From contig NZ_JABEQL010000014.1 in assembly GCF_014174215.1 (NCBI RefSeq), positions 1 through 64,000 of the forward strand: DNA of 64,000 bases, written 5' to 3'. Shown here one piece after another: positions 1-7,621 of the stretch. The position numbers and the translations under genes were made by a program. The DNA comes from Gluconacetobacter tumulicola. Its GTDB lineage: Bacteria; Pseudomonadota; Alphaproteobacteria; Acetobacterales; Acetobacteraceae. A model generated the notes under the pieces. The model was given only the letters and a program-made list of their open reading frames with translations. It was not told the DNA's origin and did not search any database. Numbering within the stretch: position 1 is the first letter of the stretch; every line of letters starts with the position of its first letter.

Positions 1-90
1 CCGCCCCGCTCAATCATCTCCTCGACGCACACCCAACGCCCAAACCAAGGGTGCCAGGGGTAGAGAACCTCCCGCTCGTCGGTATTATGG
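1..90 (-). pseudogene. Fragment of an unidentified small protein, cut by the window edge
   Basis: On the minus strand, in the same frame as the transposase end but after its stop codon, the bases read as HNTDEREVLYPWHPWFGRW followed by VCVEEMIERG with no stop up to the window edge. The tryptophan- and charge-rich stretch looks like a real protein N-terminal region rather than noise, but no ATG precedes it and I cannot name the family. It abuts the truncated end of the IS3 element, so it is probably a remnant left by rearrangement. Confidence is low because only about 30 residues are visible. Confidence 0.3.
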
Positions 91-119
91 GTCTTGCAGA
101 GTAGCGCTCTACAATGCTG

Positions 120-862
120 TCAGGCGTCGATGACCCTCCGAGCGTGGCCGATATTGCGGAACAGATGTTCGTTGAGGCATTCGTCGCGGAACCGGCCGTT
201 GAAACTCTCGACGAACCCGTTCTGCTGCGGCTTGCCCGGTGCGATATAGTGCCACAGCACCGACCGCTTTTTCTGCCAGGCCAGAATGGCGTTCGAGGTC
301 ATCTCGGTGCCGTTGTTGCTGACGATCATCAAGGGAAAACCGCGGATTTCTACGATCCGGTCGAGTTCGCGACCGAGCCGTTCGCCTGACAACGACGTAT
401 CTGCCACCAGCGCCAGGCATTCGCGCGTGTAGTCGTCCACTACCGTCAGCACGCGGAACCGCCGTCCGTTGTTCAGCGCGTCCGAGACGAAATCCAGGCT
501 CCAGCGCTGGTTCGGCCCGTCGGGCAGCATCATCGGCGAGCGCGTGCCCAGCGCCCGTTTCCGGCCACCACGCTTGCGGACCGACAGCCCTTCCTCGCGA
601 TACAGCCGGAACAGCTTCTTGTGGTTCATCGCCAGCCCCTCCCGGTCGAGCAGGATCTGCAGCCGCCGATAGCCAAATCGCCGTCGCTCCGCAGCCAGTT
701 CGCGCAGCCGCCCGCGCGCTGCGGCATCATCCGGGCGGCATGACACATAGCGCCAGGTCTTCGGATCCATACCGATCAGGTGGCAGGCGCGCCGCTGTGA
801 GTAATCTCGTGCGGTCATCGCCCAGGCCACGGCATCCCGCCGCAAACCAGGCGTCACGAGTT
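120..862 (-). pseudogene. IS3-family transposase OrfB (DDE integrase core), truncated, one catalytic Asp lost
   Basis: Read by -1 frameshift from orfA, this encodes the integrase core: HTH_21-like region ([18 protein letters not shown]), then the rve domain. The first catalytic Asp is in WSLDFVSD and the final Glu is in [10 protein letters not shown]. The second Asp, normally in SDNGTE, is Asn here ([10 protein letters not shown]; codon AAC instead of GAC). The protein then stops right after HARRVIDA, before the roughly 30-residue C-terminal tail with the WR-DYN motif that normally follows. Both defects point to an inactive transposase. Confidence 0.8.
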
Positions 863-1120
863 TTTTGCCAGCAATTCCTTCAACGTCGAGACGTCCATCA
901 CGCTCTCCGCCAGGAGCCGCTTCAGCTTCGCGTTCTCTTCTTCCAGAGCCTTGAGCCGCCGCGCTTCCGACACCTCCATCCCGCCGTATTTCGACCGCCA
1001 GGTGTAGAAGGTCCCATCGCTGATCCCGTGCCTGCGGCACAGATCCGCAGCCGTTGCGCCCGCCTGATGCTCCTTCAGGATCCCGATGATCTGGTCCTGT
1101 GTGAAACGTGCTTTCTTCAT
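854..1120 (-). CDS. IS3-family transposase OrfA (helix-turn-helix subunit)
   Basis: An 88-residue protein beginning [21 protein letters not shown], the usual opening of IS3-family OrfA. A helix-turn-helix lies at about residues 8-45 ([20 protein letters not shown]) and a leucine-zipper-like coiled coil follows ([17 protein letters not shown]). OrfA binds the element ends and regulates transposition. It ends LLAKNS, with the frameshift heptamer in the last codons. Length and motifs are normal, so this half looks intact; it may still be expressed as a DNA-binding protein even though the catalytic half is broken. Confidence 0.9.
   Translation of the reverse strand: MKKARFTQDQIIGILKEHQAGATAADLCRRHGISDGTFYTWRSKYGGMEVSEARRLKALEEENAKLKRLLAESVMDVSTLKELLAKNS
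860..866 (-). other. Programmed -1 frameshift site (A AAA AAC) joining orfA to orfB
   Basis: On the minus strand the orfA frame reads GCA AAA AAC TCG TGA. The heptamer A AAA AAC has the X XXY YYZ form in the correct phase for tandem -1 slippage. After slippage the frame continues KKLVTPGL, which is the start of the conserved OrfB region. This matches the known expression mechanism of IS3-family OrfAB transposases. Confidence 0.75.
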
Positions 1121-1180
1121 CGCCTGTCTCCAGTGGACAGACCTTACTTCAAATCGAGGGCATTTCAGGGGGCAAGGTCA

Positions 1181-1232
1181 GATCGCCTTCGATCCAGCTC
1201 CATTGCTCGTCTGTCAGTATCCGTCTGCTCAA
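1181..1232 (-). pseudogene. Remnant of an IS5-type transposase N-terminus
   Basis: Immediately upstream of the IS3 element, the minus strand reads from a TTG codon as (M)SRRILTDEQWSWIEGDL. The LTDEQWxxIE pattern is the classic beginning of IS5-family transposases. The reading frame is cut at the IS3 boundary and the rest of the gene is not in the window. The likely history is IS3 insertion into an IS5-like copy followed by loss of the distal part. Identification rests on about 17 residues only. Confidence 0.45.
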
Positions 1233-1629
1233 GGCTCGCCCTCCATCGGCAACCTTGAATCAGAACTTCAATTCAAAAGGAATCCCTGAATGCAGACAGG
1301 ACCTAACAGGCTTCATCGCACATCCATGCGGCACCGCCCCGTTCATGGTCAATCGGTGGCAAATTCGTCTCAGAATCGCATCAATCATAGGCAATTCACG
1401 CTGCCGATGTGACAAAGCAATGACACACACGATCAATCGCTGATTACGTTATGATCATATGCATCATTTCGTGCCTAAAATTAGGTCTTTTTTGCAACAA
1501 ATCATTGCTTTTTTGCCACATACCCAAACTTCTGCCTTTTTGGGTGGCGGAACGGATCAGATTCAATTTGGCAATGCCCGGCACCGCGCTCTAGCGTTCC
1601 CCTCGCCCCATACTCCGAGGACATGACAG
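1233..1629. other. AT-richer intergenic stretch with small hairpins, no gene seen
   Basis: About 400 bp between the insertion-sequence remnants and the first intact gene. Open frames here have no protein-like composition. From about 1430 it becomes AT-rich and contains two small inverted repeats: CCTAAAATTAGG followed by TCTTTTTTG at 1474-1494, and ACCCAAA/TTTGGGT at 1522-1528 and 1539-1545. These could be a weak terminator and an operator or promoter region for the gene at 1630, but nothing decides between these readings. Confidence 0.4.
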
Positions 1630-1989
1630 ATGCCCGCGACGATGATGACCCTGAAGGCGACCACTCCCTCCACCGACAACGTCGTTCCGCTGCGTGCGAA
1701 TTTCCTACCCCGCCATCGGGAATATCTGATGCGCTGGCTGGACGCCGGAACCTGCATGGGACTGTGTGACGTCGACATCTCCCCCCGCTCCGGCAACGGC
1801 CCGATCGAGCACGTGCTGGTCTGGGTACGCGAGAACGCAGATCCCGCCTATCTGTTGCGTCCCGAAGGCATGAACTGGGTCCTGGTCGACAATCTGCGCG
1901 ACCATCGGCTGGGCAGCTTCAAGACGTTCGAAGCGGCGCTGTACGCAATCCGCCCCGTCCTGGCCTGCGGCGCGACCGCGGCGGCCTGA
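1630..1989 (+). CDS. Conserved hypothetical protein, 119 aa
   Basis: Starts at ATG 1630; a weak CCGAGGA lies about 12 bases upstream. The product is soluble, with no signal peptide or membrane segment. It contains a REYLMRWLDAG segment and a central section (IEHVLVWVRENADPAYLLRPEGMNWVLVDNL) with alternating hydrophobic residues suggesting beta strands, ending in a short helix (FKTFEAALYAIRPVL). I do not recognise the family. Codon use and the GC-rich third position match the surrounding genes, so it is probably real. It stands alone, with an IS remnant upstream and a convergent lipoprotein gene downstream. Confidence 0.7.
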   Translation: MPATMMTLKATTPSTDNVVPLRANFLPRHREYLMRWLDAGTCMGLCDVDISPRSGNGPIEHVLVWVRENADPAYLLRPEGMNWVLVDNLRDHRLGSFKTFEAALYAIRPVLACGATAAA

Positions 1990-2034
1990 ACGCCGCCGCC
2001 CCTGCCGCCTATATTATCGCCAACCGCCAACCCG

Positions 2035-3450
2035 TCAGCTCTGTTCCCGCGCCAGGCGCCCAGCCGCGGGACTGACAATCCGCCCACCGCCCGTGGGCTG
2101 GATCTGGAAAATCGCCAGATCGCGGCGTGTCTGACCATCCGACGTCAGCCCGAACACGCCATCCACTCCTGAAAACCCGTCCGGACGCGTCAGGGCCTCG
2201 ACCGTATAACCGTTCGGCCGATCCGCCGGCCGCGCCCGATCCAGCGCCCCGACCAGCGCCGAGGCATCATAGGCCAGGTCGCTCAGCGGCGTCGGCATGG
2301 TGTGATAGCGCGCCATATAAAGCTGGACGAAGCGCTGCCGCGCCGCCGGGTCCGGCGCCGCATACCATGCGCCCTGCAACGGCCCCAGCTTGCCGGCAAA
2401 CGACGCCCACAGCGCCGTCCCCAGAATCCGCACAGGCGGCAGGCCGCCCTTCACCGGCGTCGCCGGCGGAGCGGCCGAGCCATCGGCGGTCGCGGCCGCA
2501 CCCGGTGCCGGCGGCACGCCGATCACCTGGAACGATTGCAGCGCGTCGATCACCGCCGCCAGTTGCAGCCCGGTATCGGCCAGCAGCAGCGCATCGAAGG
2601 GCGGCGGCCCCGGTCGCGACGGCGCGGGCACCGGCTGCGCCTGCTGCACCGCCCCGCCCACCGGATCGACCGCCGCCGCCACATCGGGCGGCAGCGAGGC
2701 CTGGGCGGCAGGCTGTGCCGCGCTCATACGCGCATCGTAATTGGACAGGGTCTTCAACCCCTGGGTGATGCTGGCGGGGCTGTCGGTATGATAGACGATC
2801 TGGGGCGCGGCCAGGCCCCGCGCCGCGCAATTCTGTACCAGCGCACGTCCCATCGCCCGGCCCAGCGCCGTCCCGGGCAGGAAGGCGGCAAAATGCTGCC
2901 GCCCCTCGGCCTGCGCCGCCGCCACCATCCGCGCGACCTGCTGCTCCGGCGCGATCCCCAGCGCCCACACGCCGGGCCGGCCAACCGACACATCGCTGGT
3001 AAAGGCCAGCATCGGCACCGGGCCCGTCGTGGAAACAGAAGCCGCCTGCATGGTCTCGGCGGCGGTCAGCGGCCCCAGGATCACGCCATCGCCGGCCGCC
3101 AGGGCCGCCTGCGCCGCGGCTCCCGCGCCACCGGCGGCGGCCGTGTCCCGAATATCCAGCGGCGGGGCCGTGGGGCTGCCCAGCGCCATCCGCGTCGCCG
3201 ACAGCATCGCCTGGCCCAGCCGCGCATTGCCACCACTCAGCGGCAGCAGCACGCCGACCGTGCGTCCCGGCACCACCGCCGCCGGTGCCGCCGGGGTCAC
3301 CGTCGCCGCCGGACCGCCCCCCTCGGGGCCGGCACAGGCGGCCAGTCCGGCCAATGACGCCGCCAGCAGCAGTCCGGCCTTGCCAGAGAGGCCATGACGG
3401 GCTGAATCTGCAGGCCGTTTCTGCATCCGGGTTGCGAATGACCGATTCAT
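2035..3450 (-). CDS. Penicillin-binding protein activator, LpoA/LppC-like lipoprotein
   Basis: The start is placed at ATG 3450 because GAGGAAG sits directly before it; longer forms lack a ribosome site. The N-terminus has a basic stretch, a hydrophobic core and a lipobox ending LAAC, so the product should be a lipoprotein. The body has the periplasmic type I binding-protein fold seen in LppC/LpoA and Leu/Ile/Val-binding proteins (VGVLLPLSGGNARLGQAML; later DLAYDASALVGAL). In E. coli LpoA stimulates PBP1A, and its gene (yraM) is divergent from rsmI (yraL), as here. An internal proline/alanine/glycine-rich insertion is longer than usual. An amino-acid ABC transporter binding protein is less likely because no permease genes are nearby. 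Confidence 0.75.
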   Translation of the reverse strand: MNRSFATRMQKRPADSARHGLSGKAGLLLAASLAGLAACAGPEGGGPAATVTPAAPAAVVPGRTVGVLLPLSGGNARLGQAMLSATRMALGSPTAPPLDIRDTAAAGGAGAAAQAALAAGDGVILGPLTAAETMQAASVSTTGPVPMLAFTSDVSVGRPGVWALGIAPEQQVARMVAAAQAEGRQHFAAFLPGTALGRAMGRALVQNCAARGLAAPQIVYHTDSPASITQGLKTLSNYDARMSAAQPAAQASLPPDVAAAVDPVGGAVQQAQPVPAPSRPGPPPFDALLLADTGLQLAAVIDALQSFQVIGVPPAPGAAATADGSAAPPATPVKGGLPPVRILGTALWASFAGKLGPLQGAWYAAPDPAARQRFVQLYMARYHTMPTPLSDLAYDASALVGALDRARPADRPNGYTVEALTRPDGFSGVDGVFGLTSDGQTRRDLAIFQIQPTGGGRIVSPAAGRLAREQS

Positions 3451-4484
3451 CTTCCTCGTCCCTGCCTTTCCACGCACCCCATGAAGCGGTGTCCTCCAGA
3501 CCTGCGCCATCTTCCCATAGCGGAGCCGACCCCGCCCGTCATGCCCCCGGCCCGGACGACACCGTCCCACCGGCCGAAGACCCCACCGAAGACGAGGACG
3601 CTCTCGCCCCCGCCGGCCATCCCGGCGGGGGCGTCCTGACCCTCGTCTCCACGCCCATCGGCAATCTCGGCGATTTCAGCGACCGCGCGGCCGCAACCCT
3701 GGCGGAAGCCGACCTGATCCTGTGCGAGGACACCCGCACCAGCGCGCGCCTGCTGACCGCGCGCGGCATCACCACCCGCACCGAGCCCCTGCACGACCAT
3801 AACGAACAGCACCGCATTCCCGCCCTGATCGCTCAACTGGAACGCGGCCGCCGCATCGCCATCATTTCCGACGCCGGCACACCACTTCTCTCCGACCCCG
3901 GCTTCCGTCTGGCGCGGGCCGCGATCGCGGCCGATATCACGCTGACGGCGGTGCCCGGCCCCAACGCCGCCATCACGGCGCTGACCCTGTCGGGCCTGCC
4001 GCCGCACCCGTTCATGTTCTCGGGTTTCCTGCCGCCGCGCACGGCGGCCCGGCGCGAGGTCCTGGGCAGGCTGCGCGCGGCCGAGCAGGCCGGCCTGTCC
4101 GCCACCCTGATCTGGCACGAGGCCCCGCACCGGCTGGCCGAGATGCTGGCCGACCTGGCCGACATCTTCGGCACCGACCGCCCCGCCGCCGTGGCGCGCG
4201 AACTGACAAAACGGTTCGAGGAAGTGCGGCGCGGCCCGGTGGGCACGCTCGCCGCCTGGTACACCGACAATCGGGCGCGGGGCGAAATCACCGTCCTGCT
4301 GGGCCCGCCGGCCGAGGATGACAGCGGCGCCGACGATCTGGACGACCGTCTGCGCGCGGCGCTGGCCACCCTGTCGGTCAAGGATGCGGCTTCCCTGGTC
4401 GCGGGCGCGATCAACCTGCCCCGCCGCACGGTCTATGCCCGCGCGCTGGAACTGGCCCGGCAGACCGACGACCCGCACCGCTAG
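3438..4484 (+). CDS. rsmI: 16S rRNA 2'-O-ribose C1402 methyltransferase RsmI
   Basis: A tetrapyrrole-methylase-fold SAM enzyme that methylates C1402 of 16S rRNA. Clear family motifs are STPIGNLGDFSDRA, LCEDTRTSARLL, SDAGTPLLSDPG and VPGPNAAITALTLSGLP, followed by the C-terminal KDAASLVAGAINLPRRTVY region. The ATG at 3438 gives about 348 residues, including a roughly 70-residue Ser/Pro/Asp-rich lead that homologues lack. A GTG within that lead is an alternative start. With the ATG start, the gene overlaps the 5' end of the divergent lipoprotein gene by 13 bp. The rsmI/LpoA divergent arrangement is conserved widely. Confidence 0.9.
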   Translation: MTDSSSSSLPFHAPHEAVSSRPAPSSHSGADPARHAPGPDDTVPPAEDPTEDEDALAPAGHPGGGVLTLVSTPIGNLGDFSDRAAATLAEADLILCEDTRTSARLLTARGITTRTEPLHDHNEQHRIPALIAQLERGRRIAIISDAGTPLLSDPGFRLARAAIAADITLTAVPGPNAAITALTLSGLPPHPFMFSGFLPPRTAARREVLGRLRAAEQAGLSATLIWHEAPHRLAEMLADLADIFGTDRPAAVARELTKRFEEVRRGPVGTLAAWYTDNRARGEITVLLGPPAEDDSGADDLDDRLRAALATLSVKDAASLVAGAINLPRRTVYARALELARQTDDPHR

Positions 4485-4524
4485 CGCCTGCCCGTCGGCG
4501 GAAGGGCCACCCGGCACGCCCCGC

Positions 4525-5187
4525 CTATTGGTCACCAATATTCGTATCGAACAGCCCGTCCGGCATCGGGCCGCCCCCCAGGCGGACATTGAACAGATCG
4601 ACCTGCGTCGCCTGCCCCTGCGCGTCCACCACGCTCCACGAGCGCAGCGACAATGGATTGTCATGGAACACCAGTGTCAGGCTCCCGTCTCCCGGCGAGG
4701 CCGTCCGCACCAGCGTGACCTGCACCAACCCGTTGGCATGCGTAAAGGCCGTAACGGTCACATCGCCCGACAGTTGCAGGCCGGGGCGCAGCAGCAACCC
4801 CAGAGGAGTCTTGTCCAGCGGCAGGGTCGTGGTCTGGCCCAGCTGGCTGTCGTTGAAGACCACCTGCCCATGATTGGCCACCAGCAGCAGCGGGCTGGGC
4901 TTGTCATATTCAAAGCGCATCCGCCCCGGCCGGTTCAGCCATGCGGTGCCCGTGGCGCGCTTGCCGTCCGGCGCCAGTTGCTGGAACTGCGCCTCCAGCG
5001 TCGTGATGCCGTCCAGATAGGTCTGGATACGCTGCACCCAGCCCCGATCGGCGGGCGAAAGCGTCGCCGCCACCGTCGTCTGGGCACGCGGTGACGCCAC
5101 GGGCAGGCAGCCCATGGCCACCAGCCCGCCCAGCAGGCAGGTCGCGATACGGGTCGATAAAGGGGGCAGGCGGTTCGGTCGCGTCAT
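4525..5187 (-). CDS. lolA: Outer-membrane lipoprotein carrier LolA family protein
   Basis: A 220-residue exported protein. Start ATG 5187 gives a basic N-terminus and hydrophobic signal segment (CLLGGLVAMGCLPVASPRAQ). The mature part matches LolA-like periplasmic carriers: VQRIQTYLDGITTLEAQFQQ, then GTAWLNRPGRMRFEYDKPSPLLLVANHGQVVFND, and a C-terminal NPLSLRSWSVVDAQGQATQVDLFNV. LolA ferries lipoproteins from the LolCDE complex across the periplasm to the outer membrane. The cysteine in the signal region (AMGC) raises the chance of a lipoprotein variant, but the spacing from the hydrophobic core is also compatible with ordinary cleavage. It converges on rsmI with a 40-bp gap. Confidence 0.85.
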   Translation of the reverse strand: MTRPNRLPPLSTRIATCLLGGLVAMGCLPVASPRAQTTVAATLSPADRGWVQRIQTYLDGITTLEAQFQQLAPDGKRATGTAWLNRPGRMRFEYDKPSPLLLVANHGQVVFNDSQLGQTTTLPLDKTPLGLLLRPGLQLSGDVTVTAFTHANGLVQVTLVRTASPGDGSLTLVFHDNPLSLRSWSVVDAQGQATQVDLFNVRLGGGPMPDGLFDTNIGDQ

Positions 5188-5307
5188 GGTATCCGGTCGA
5201 TGGCAGCACATTGGCCGCCCGAACGCCCCGTCAGGGCGCCGGTTCGGTCCCACTTCGTTGCCCGATCATTCCGGCAAGATCAAGGCGCTGCCCCCGATGC
5301 ACCCGCC

Positions 5308-5970
5308 CTATCGCAGCCGCCCCGACGCCACCAGCGCCGCCAGCCCCTCCGGCACGGGCATGTCCGCCGGCAGTTCCGGCGCCGGGCACGGCGCATCCAG
5401 CACGGTGCGGATCGGAATCACGCCGGCCCAGATCGGATAATCGCCCTCCGCCCCATCGCCCGGCGGCGCGTCGCGTACCTTCACGCTGGCCTCCTCGATA
5501 TCCATCCACAACACGGCGGTCGCCTTGCGTTCCTGATCGGTCATCGGCCGCAGCGTCTCCCACCGGCCGGGAAAGAAATCCTCGATCATGTCGCGCAGCG
5601 CGGCGGCAATCGCCTCCTCCCCCTCCAGCAGATTGGCGGTGCCGAACACCATGGCCGAGCGATAATTGACTGAATGGCTGAAGGCCGAGCGCGCCATCAC
5701 ATACCCGTCCATCTGGCTGCATGTCAGGCACACAGGCGTCCCCCGCGCCGCGCGCAGAAACCGGCTGGCCGCCGAGCCATGCCAATAGACCCGGTCTCCC
5801 ACCCGCCATTGCAGCGTCGGCGTCACATAGGGCGCGCCATCGATCACATAGCCCACATGGCACAAGGGCGAGGCATCCAGCACGGCATACACATCCGCCC
5901 GCGCGTGGCTGCCGCGCTCATGGGCGCGCCGCACCCGGCTGCGTTCGGTCACGGGGTAGGACTCGGTCAT
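5308..5970 (-). CDS. Pyridoxamine 5'-phosphate oxidase-like flavin-binding protein
   Basis: A 220-residue protein starting at ATG 5970. The motif order fits the PNPOx-like split-barrel group of flavin-nucleotide-binding proteins: VYAVLDASPLCHVGYVIDGAPYVTPT, VYWHGSAASRFLR, a VCLTCSQMDGYVMARS segment, HSVNYRSAMVFGTA and a late PIWAGVIPIRTV. Family members bind FMN or F420/heme-related cofactors; the true substrate is not known. It is divergent from a MocR-type regulator, a pairing common in proteobacteria, so control by that protein is likely. It lacks the C-terminal dimerisation region of true PdxH, so vitamin B6 synthesis is not implied. Confidence 0.8.
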   Translation of the reverse strand: MTESYPVTERSRVRRAHERGSHARADVYAVLDASPLCHVGYVIDGAPYVTPTLQWRVGDRVYWHGSAASRFLRAARGTPVCLTCSQMDGYVMARSAFSHSVNYRSAMVFGTANLLEGEEAIAAALRDMIEDFFPGRWETLRPMTDQERKATAVLWMDIEEASVKVRDAPPGDGAEGDYPIWAGVIPIRTVLDAPCPAPELPADMPVPEGLAALVASGRLR

Positions 5971-6021
5971 CACAGGCTCCTGTTGTCGCCCACCGACGCT
6001 GGACGGAAAACGGTCTGGCGC

Positions 6022-6076
6022 TAACATCCAGTTCTTCCATTTCCATCAGACCAGTTGAGCCCCCCAGTTGAGCCCC
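6022..6076. promoter_or_regulatory. Divergent promoter region with repeated AACTGG boxes and a perfect tandem 13-bp repeat
   Basis: Between the flavoprotein and mocR genes, CCAGTTGAGCCCC occurs twice head to tail with no gap (6051-6063 and 6064-6076). On the opposite strand, AACTGGTCTGAT (6057-6046) and AACTGGATGTTA (6033-6022) form direct repeats 24 bp apart. MocR regulators are known to bind direct repeats in the divergent promoter they share with their target. The role here is inferred from position and repetition. Confidence 0.55.
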
Positions 6077-7495
6077 ACCGTGACCGACGCAACCCGTCCT
6101 CCGCCGCCCGCCTGGCTGGTCCTCACCCCCGAATCCGGCCCGCTGGAAAGCCAGATCCACCGCGCAATCCGCGAACGGGTCCTGGCCGGGCAGCTCGCCG
6201 CCGGCGACCGCCTGCCCTCCAGCCGCGCCCTCGCCCGCGCGCTCGGCGTGGCGCGCTCCACCATCGTGCTGGCCTATGACCGGCTACGCGCCGAGGGCTT
6301 CCTGGACGCCCGCGCCGGGTCCGCCACCCGCGTCGCATCCCTGCCCGCCCCGCCGCTCCACGGGCACAACGCCCCGCCGCCATCCCCTGCCTCCGGCTCG
6401 CCGGATATCGTGCCCGACGCCCTGCGCCCCGGCCTGCCCGATCTCGCATCCTTCCCGCATGCCGCATGGGCCCGGTGCCTCGGCGTCCGCGCCCGCGCCG
6501 GCCGGCTGATCGACCTGGGCTACGGGGGCCGCGCCGCCGGCGCCCCGGAACTGCGCACCGCCATCCTCTCCCATGTCCGGGCCACACGCGGCGTCGTCGC
6601 CACGCCCGATCAGGTCGTCATCGTCCCGTCGATCCGCACCGCCGTCGAAGCCATCGCCCGCATCGTCCTTTCCGCCGCCGCCGACCCCGTCGCCTGGGTC
6701 GAGGAACCGGGCTACATTCCCATCCACACTATTCTGAAAACCGCCGGCGCCCGGCTGGTGCCCCTCCCCTGCGACAATGACGGCATGGACGTCACCCACG
6801 CGCCCGGCCCGCCCCCGCGCCTGATCTGCGTCACCCCCTCGCACCAGTACCCGACCGGCGCGGATATGAGCCTGCGCCGCCGCCTGGCCGTACTCGCCCA
6901 CGCCCACGCCAGCGGCGCCGTGGTGCTGGAAGACGATTACGACAGCGAATTCCAGTACGACACCCGCCCGGTCGCCGCCCTGCAAGGCATCGACCGCACC
7001 GGATCGATCGCCTATCTGGGCACGTTCTCCAAAATCCTCGCCCCTGGCCTGCGCGTCGCCTACGCCGTGCTGCCGCCCCGACTGGTCGCCCCCGTCACCG
7101 ATTTCCTGTCCGGACGCGGCATCGCGGTGCCGATCCACCTCCAGCTCGCCCTCGCCGATTTCATCACCGACGGCCATCTGCGCGCCCACATCCGGCGCAT
7201 GAACACGCTCTACGCCGAGCGCATGGCAGGCGCCGTCGCCGCCCTGCACCGCCATTGCGCCACTGTGCTGATCCCCGGCCCCGGCACCGGCGGCCTGCAA
7301 CTGGCCGCCCGCTTCACCGACCCCACGCGCAACGACCGCACCATCGCCCGCCGCCTATGGTCGCAAGGGCTCGGGGTCCGCCCGCTCTCGGACTACCATC
7401 TGGGCCCCGCCCAGCCCGGCCTGCTGCTGGGCATCGCCTCCGCCACGCCGGAGGCCATGGATCGCGCGGCGCGGGTGATTCGCGCGTGTCTGTAG
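6068..7495 (+). CDS. MocR-family (GntR HTH plus aminotransferase-like) transcriptional regulator
   Basis: A 475-residue fusion. Residues about 15-85 are a GntR winged helix (IHRAIRERVLAGQLAAGDRLPSSRALARALGVARSTI). Residues about 120-470 are a fold-type I aminotransferase domain. The PLP lysine is within GTFSKILAPGLRVAY, and an ALEDDYDSEF-like segment (VVLEDDYDSEFQYDTRPV) precedes it. MocR proteins sense PLP or an amino-acid adduct and control a neighbouring gene; the divergent PNPOx-like gene is the obvious target. The frame opens at TTG 6068; GTG 6080 is an equally plausible start, and no strong ribosome site separates them. If the TTG is used, the start codon lies inside the second tandem repeat, hinting at autoregulation. 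Confidence 0.9.
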   Translation: MSPTVTDATRPPPPAWLVLTPESGPLESQIHRAIRERVLAGQLAAGDRLPSSRALARALGVARSTIVLAYDRLRAEGFLDARAGSATRVASLPAPPLHGHNAPPPSPASGSPDIVPDALRPGLPDLASFPHAAWARCLGVRARAGRLIDLGYGGRAAGAPELRTAILSHVRATRGVVATPDQVVIVPSIRTAVEAIARIVLSAAADPVAWVEEPGYIPIHTILKTAGARLVPLPCDNDGMDVTHAPGPPPRLICVTPSHQYPTGADMSLRRRLAVLAHAHASGAVVLEDDYDSEFQYDTRPVAALQGIDRTGSIAYLGTFSKILAPGLRVAYAVLPPRLVAPVTDFLSGRGIAVPIHLQLALADFITDGHLRAHIRRMNTLYAERMAGAVAALHRHCATVLIPGPGTGGLQLAARFTDPTRNDRTIARRLWSQGLGVRPLSDYHLGPAQPGLLLGIASATPEAMDRAARVIRACL

Positions 7496-7497
7496 AT

Positions 7498-7616
7498 GTT
7501 CTTTTTTGAAAAAAAGAACCAAAAAACTTTTGATTCGTTCAGGAGTTTTTTGCTGGGGCACACGACGCCCCAAACGAATAAAAGTCTTTTTGCTTCTTTT
7601 TCTTCAGAAAAAGAAG
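7498..7616. terminator. Nested hairpins between convergent genes, likely bidirectional terminator
   Basis: Three stem-loops lie in about 120 bp: GTTCTTTTTT/AAAAAAGAAC at 7498-7519, GGGGC/GCCCC at 7555-7571, and CTTCTTTTTCT/AGAAAAAGAAG at 7593-7616. In addition, AAAAAACTTTTGATTCGTT (near 7520-7539) pairs imperfectly with AACGAATAAAAGTCTTTTT (near 7573-7591), enclosing the middle hairpin. Poly-T runs lie on both strands. It sits exactly between the mocR stop and the mbfA stop, so termination in both directions is the simplest role. The AT-rich composition is unlike the flanking genes. Confidence 0.65.
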
Positions 7617-7621
7617 AACCC

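Larger units (their letters stand above)
120..1180 (-). mobile_element. IS3-family insertion sequence, truncated and probably dead
   Basis: The element carries the two-frame orfA/orfB layout typical of IS3-family elements, with an AAAAAAC slippery heptamer joining them. The 5' end is probably at 1180, where the minus strand starts TGACCTTGCCCCC, a plausible terminal inverted repeat. No matching right end is visible: orfB stops early at position 120 and unrelated sequence follows. Beyond 1180 the minus strand resembles the first codons of an IS5-type transposase, suggesting insertion into another element. The catalytic core also lacks its second aspartate (see orfB), so the element should not move by itself. 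Confidence 0.8.
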
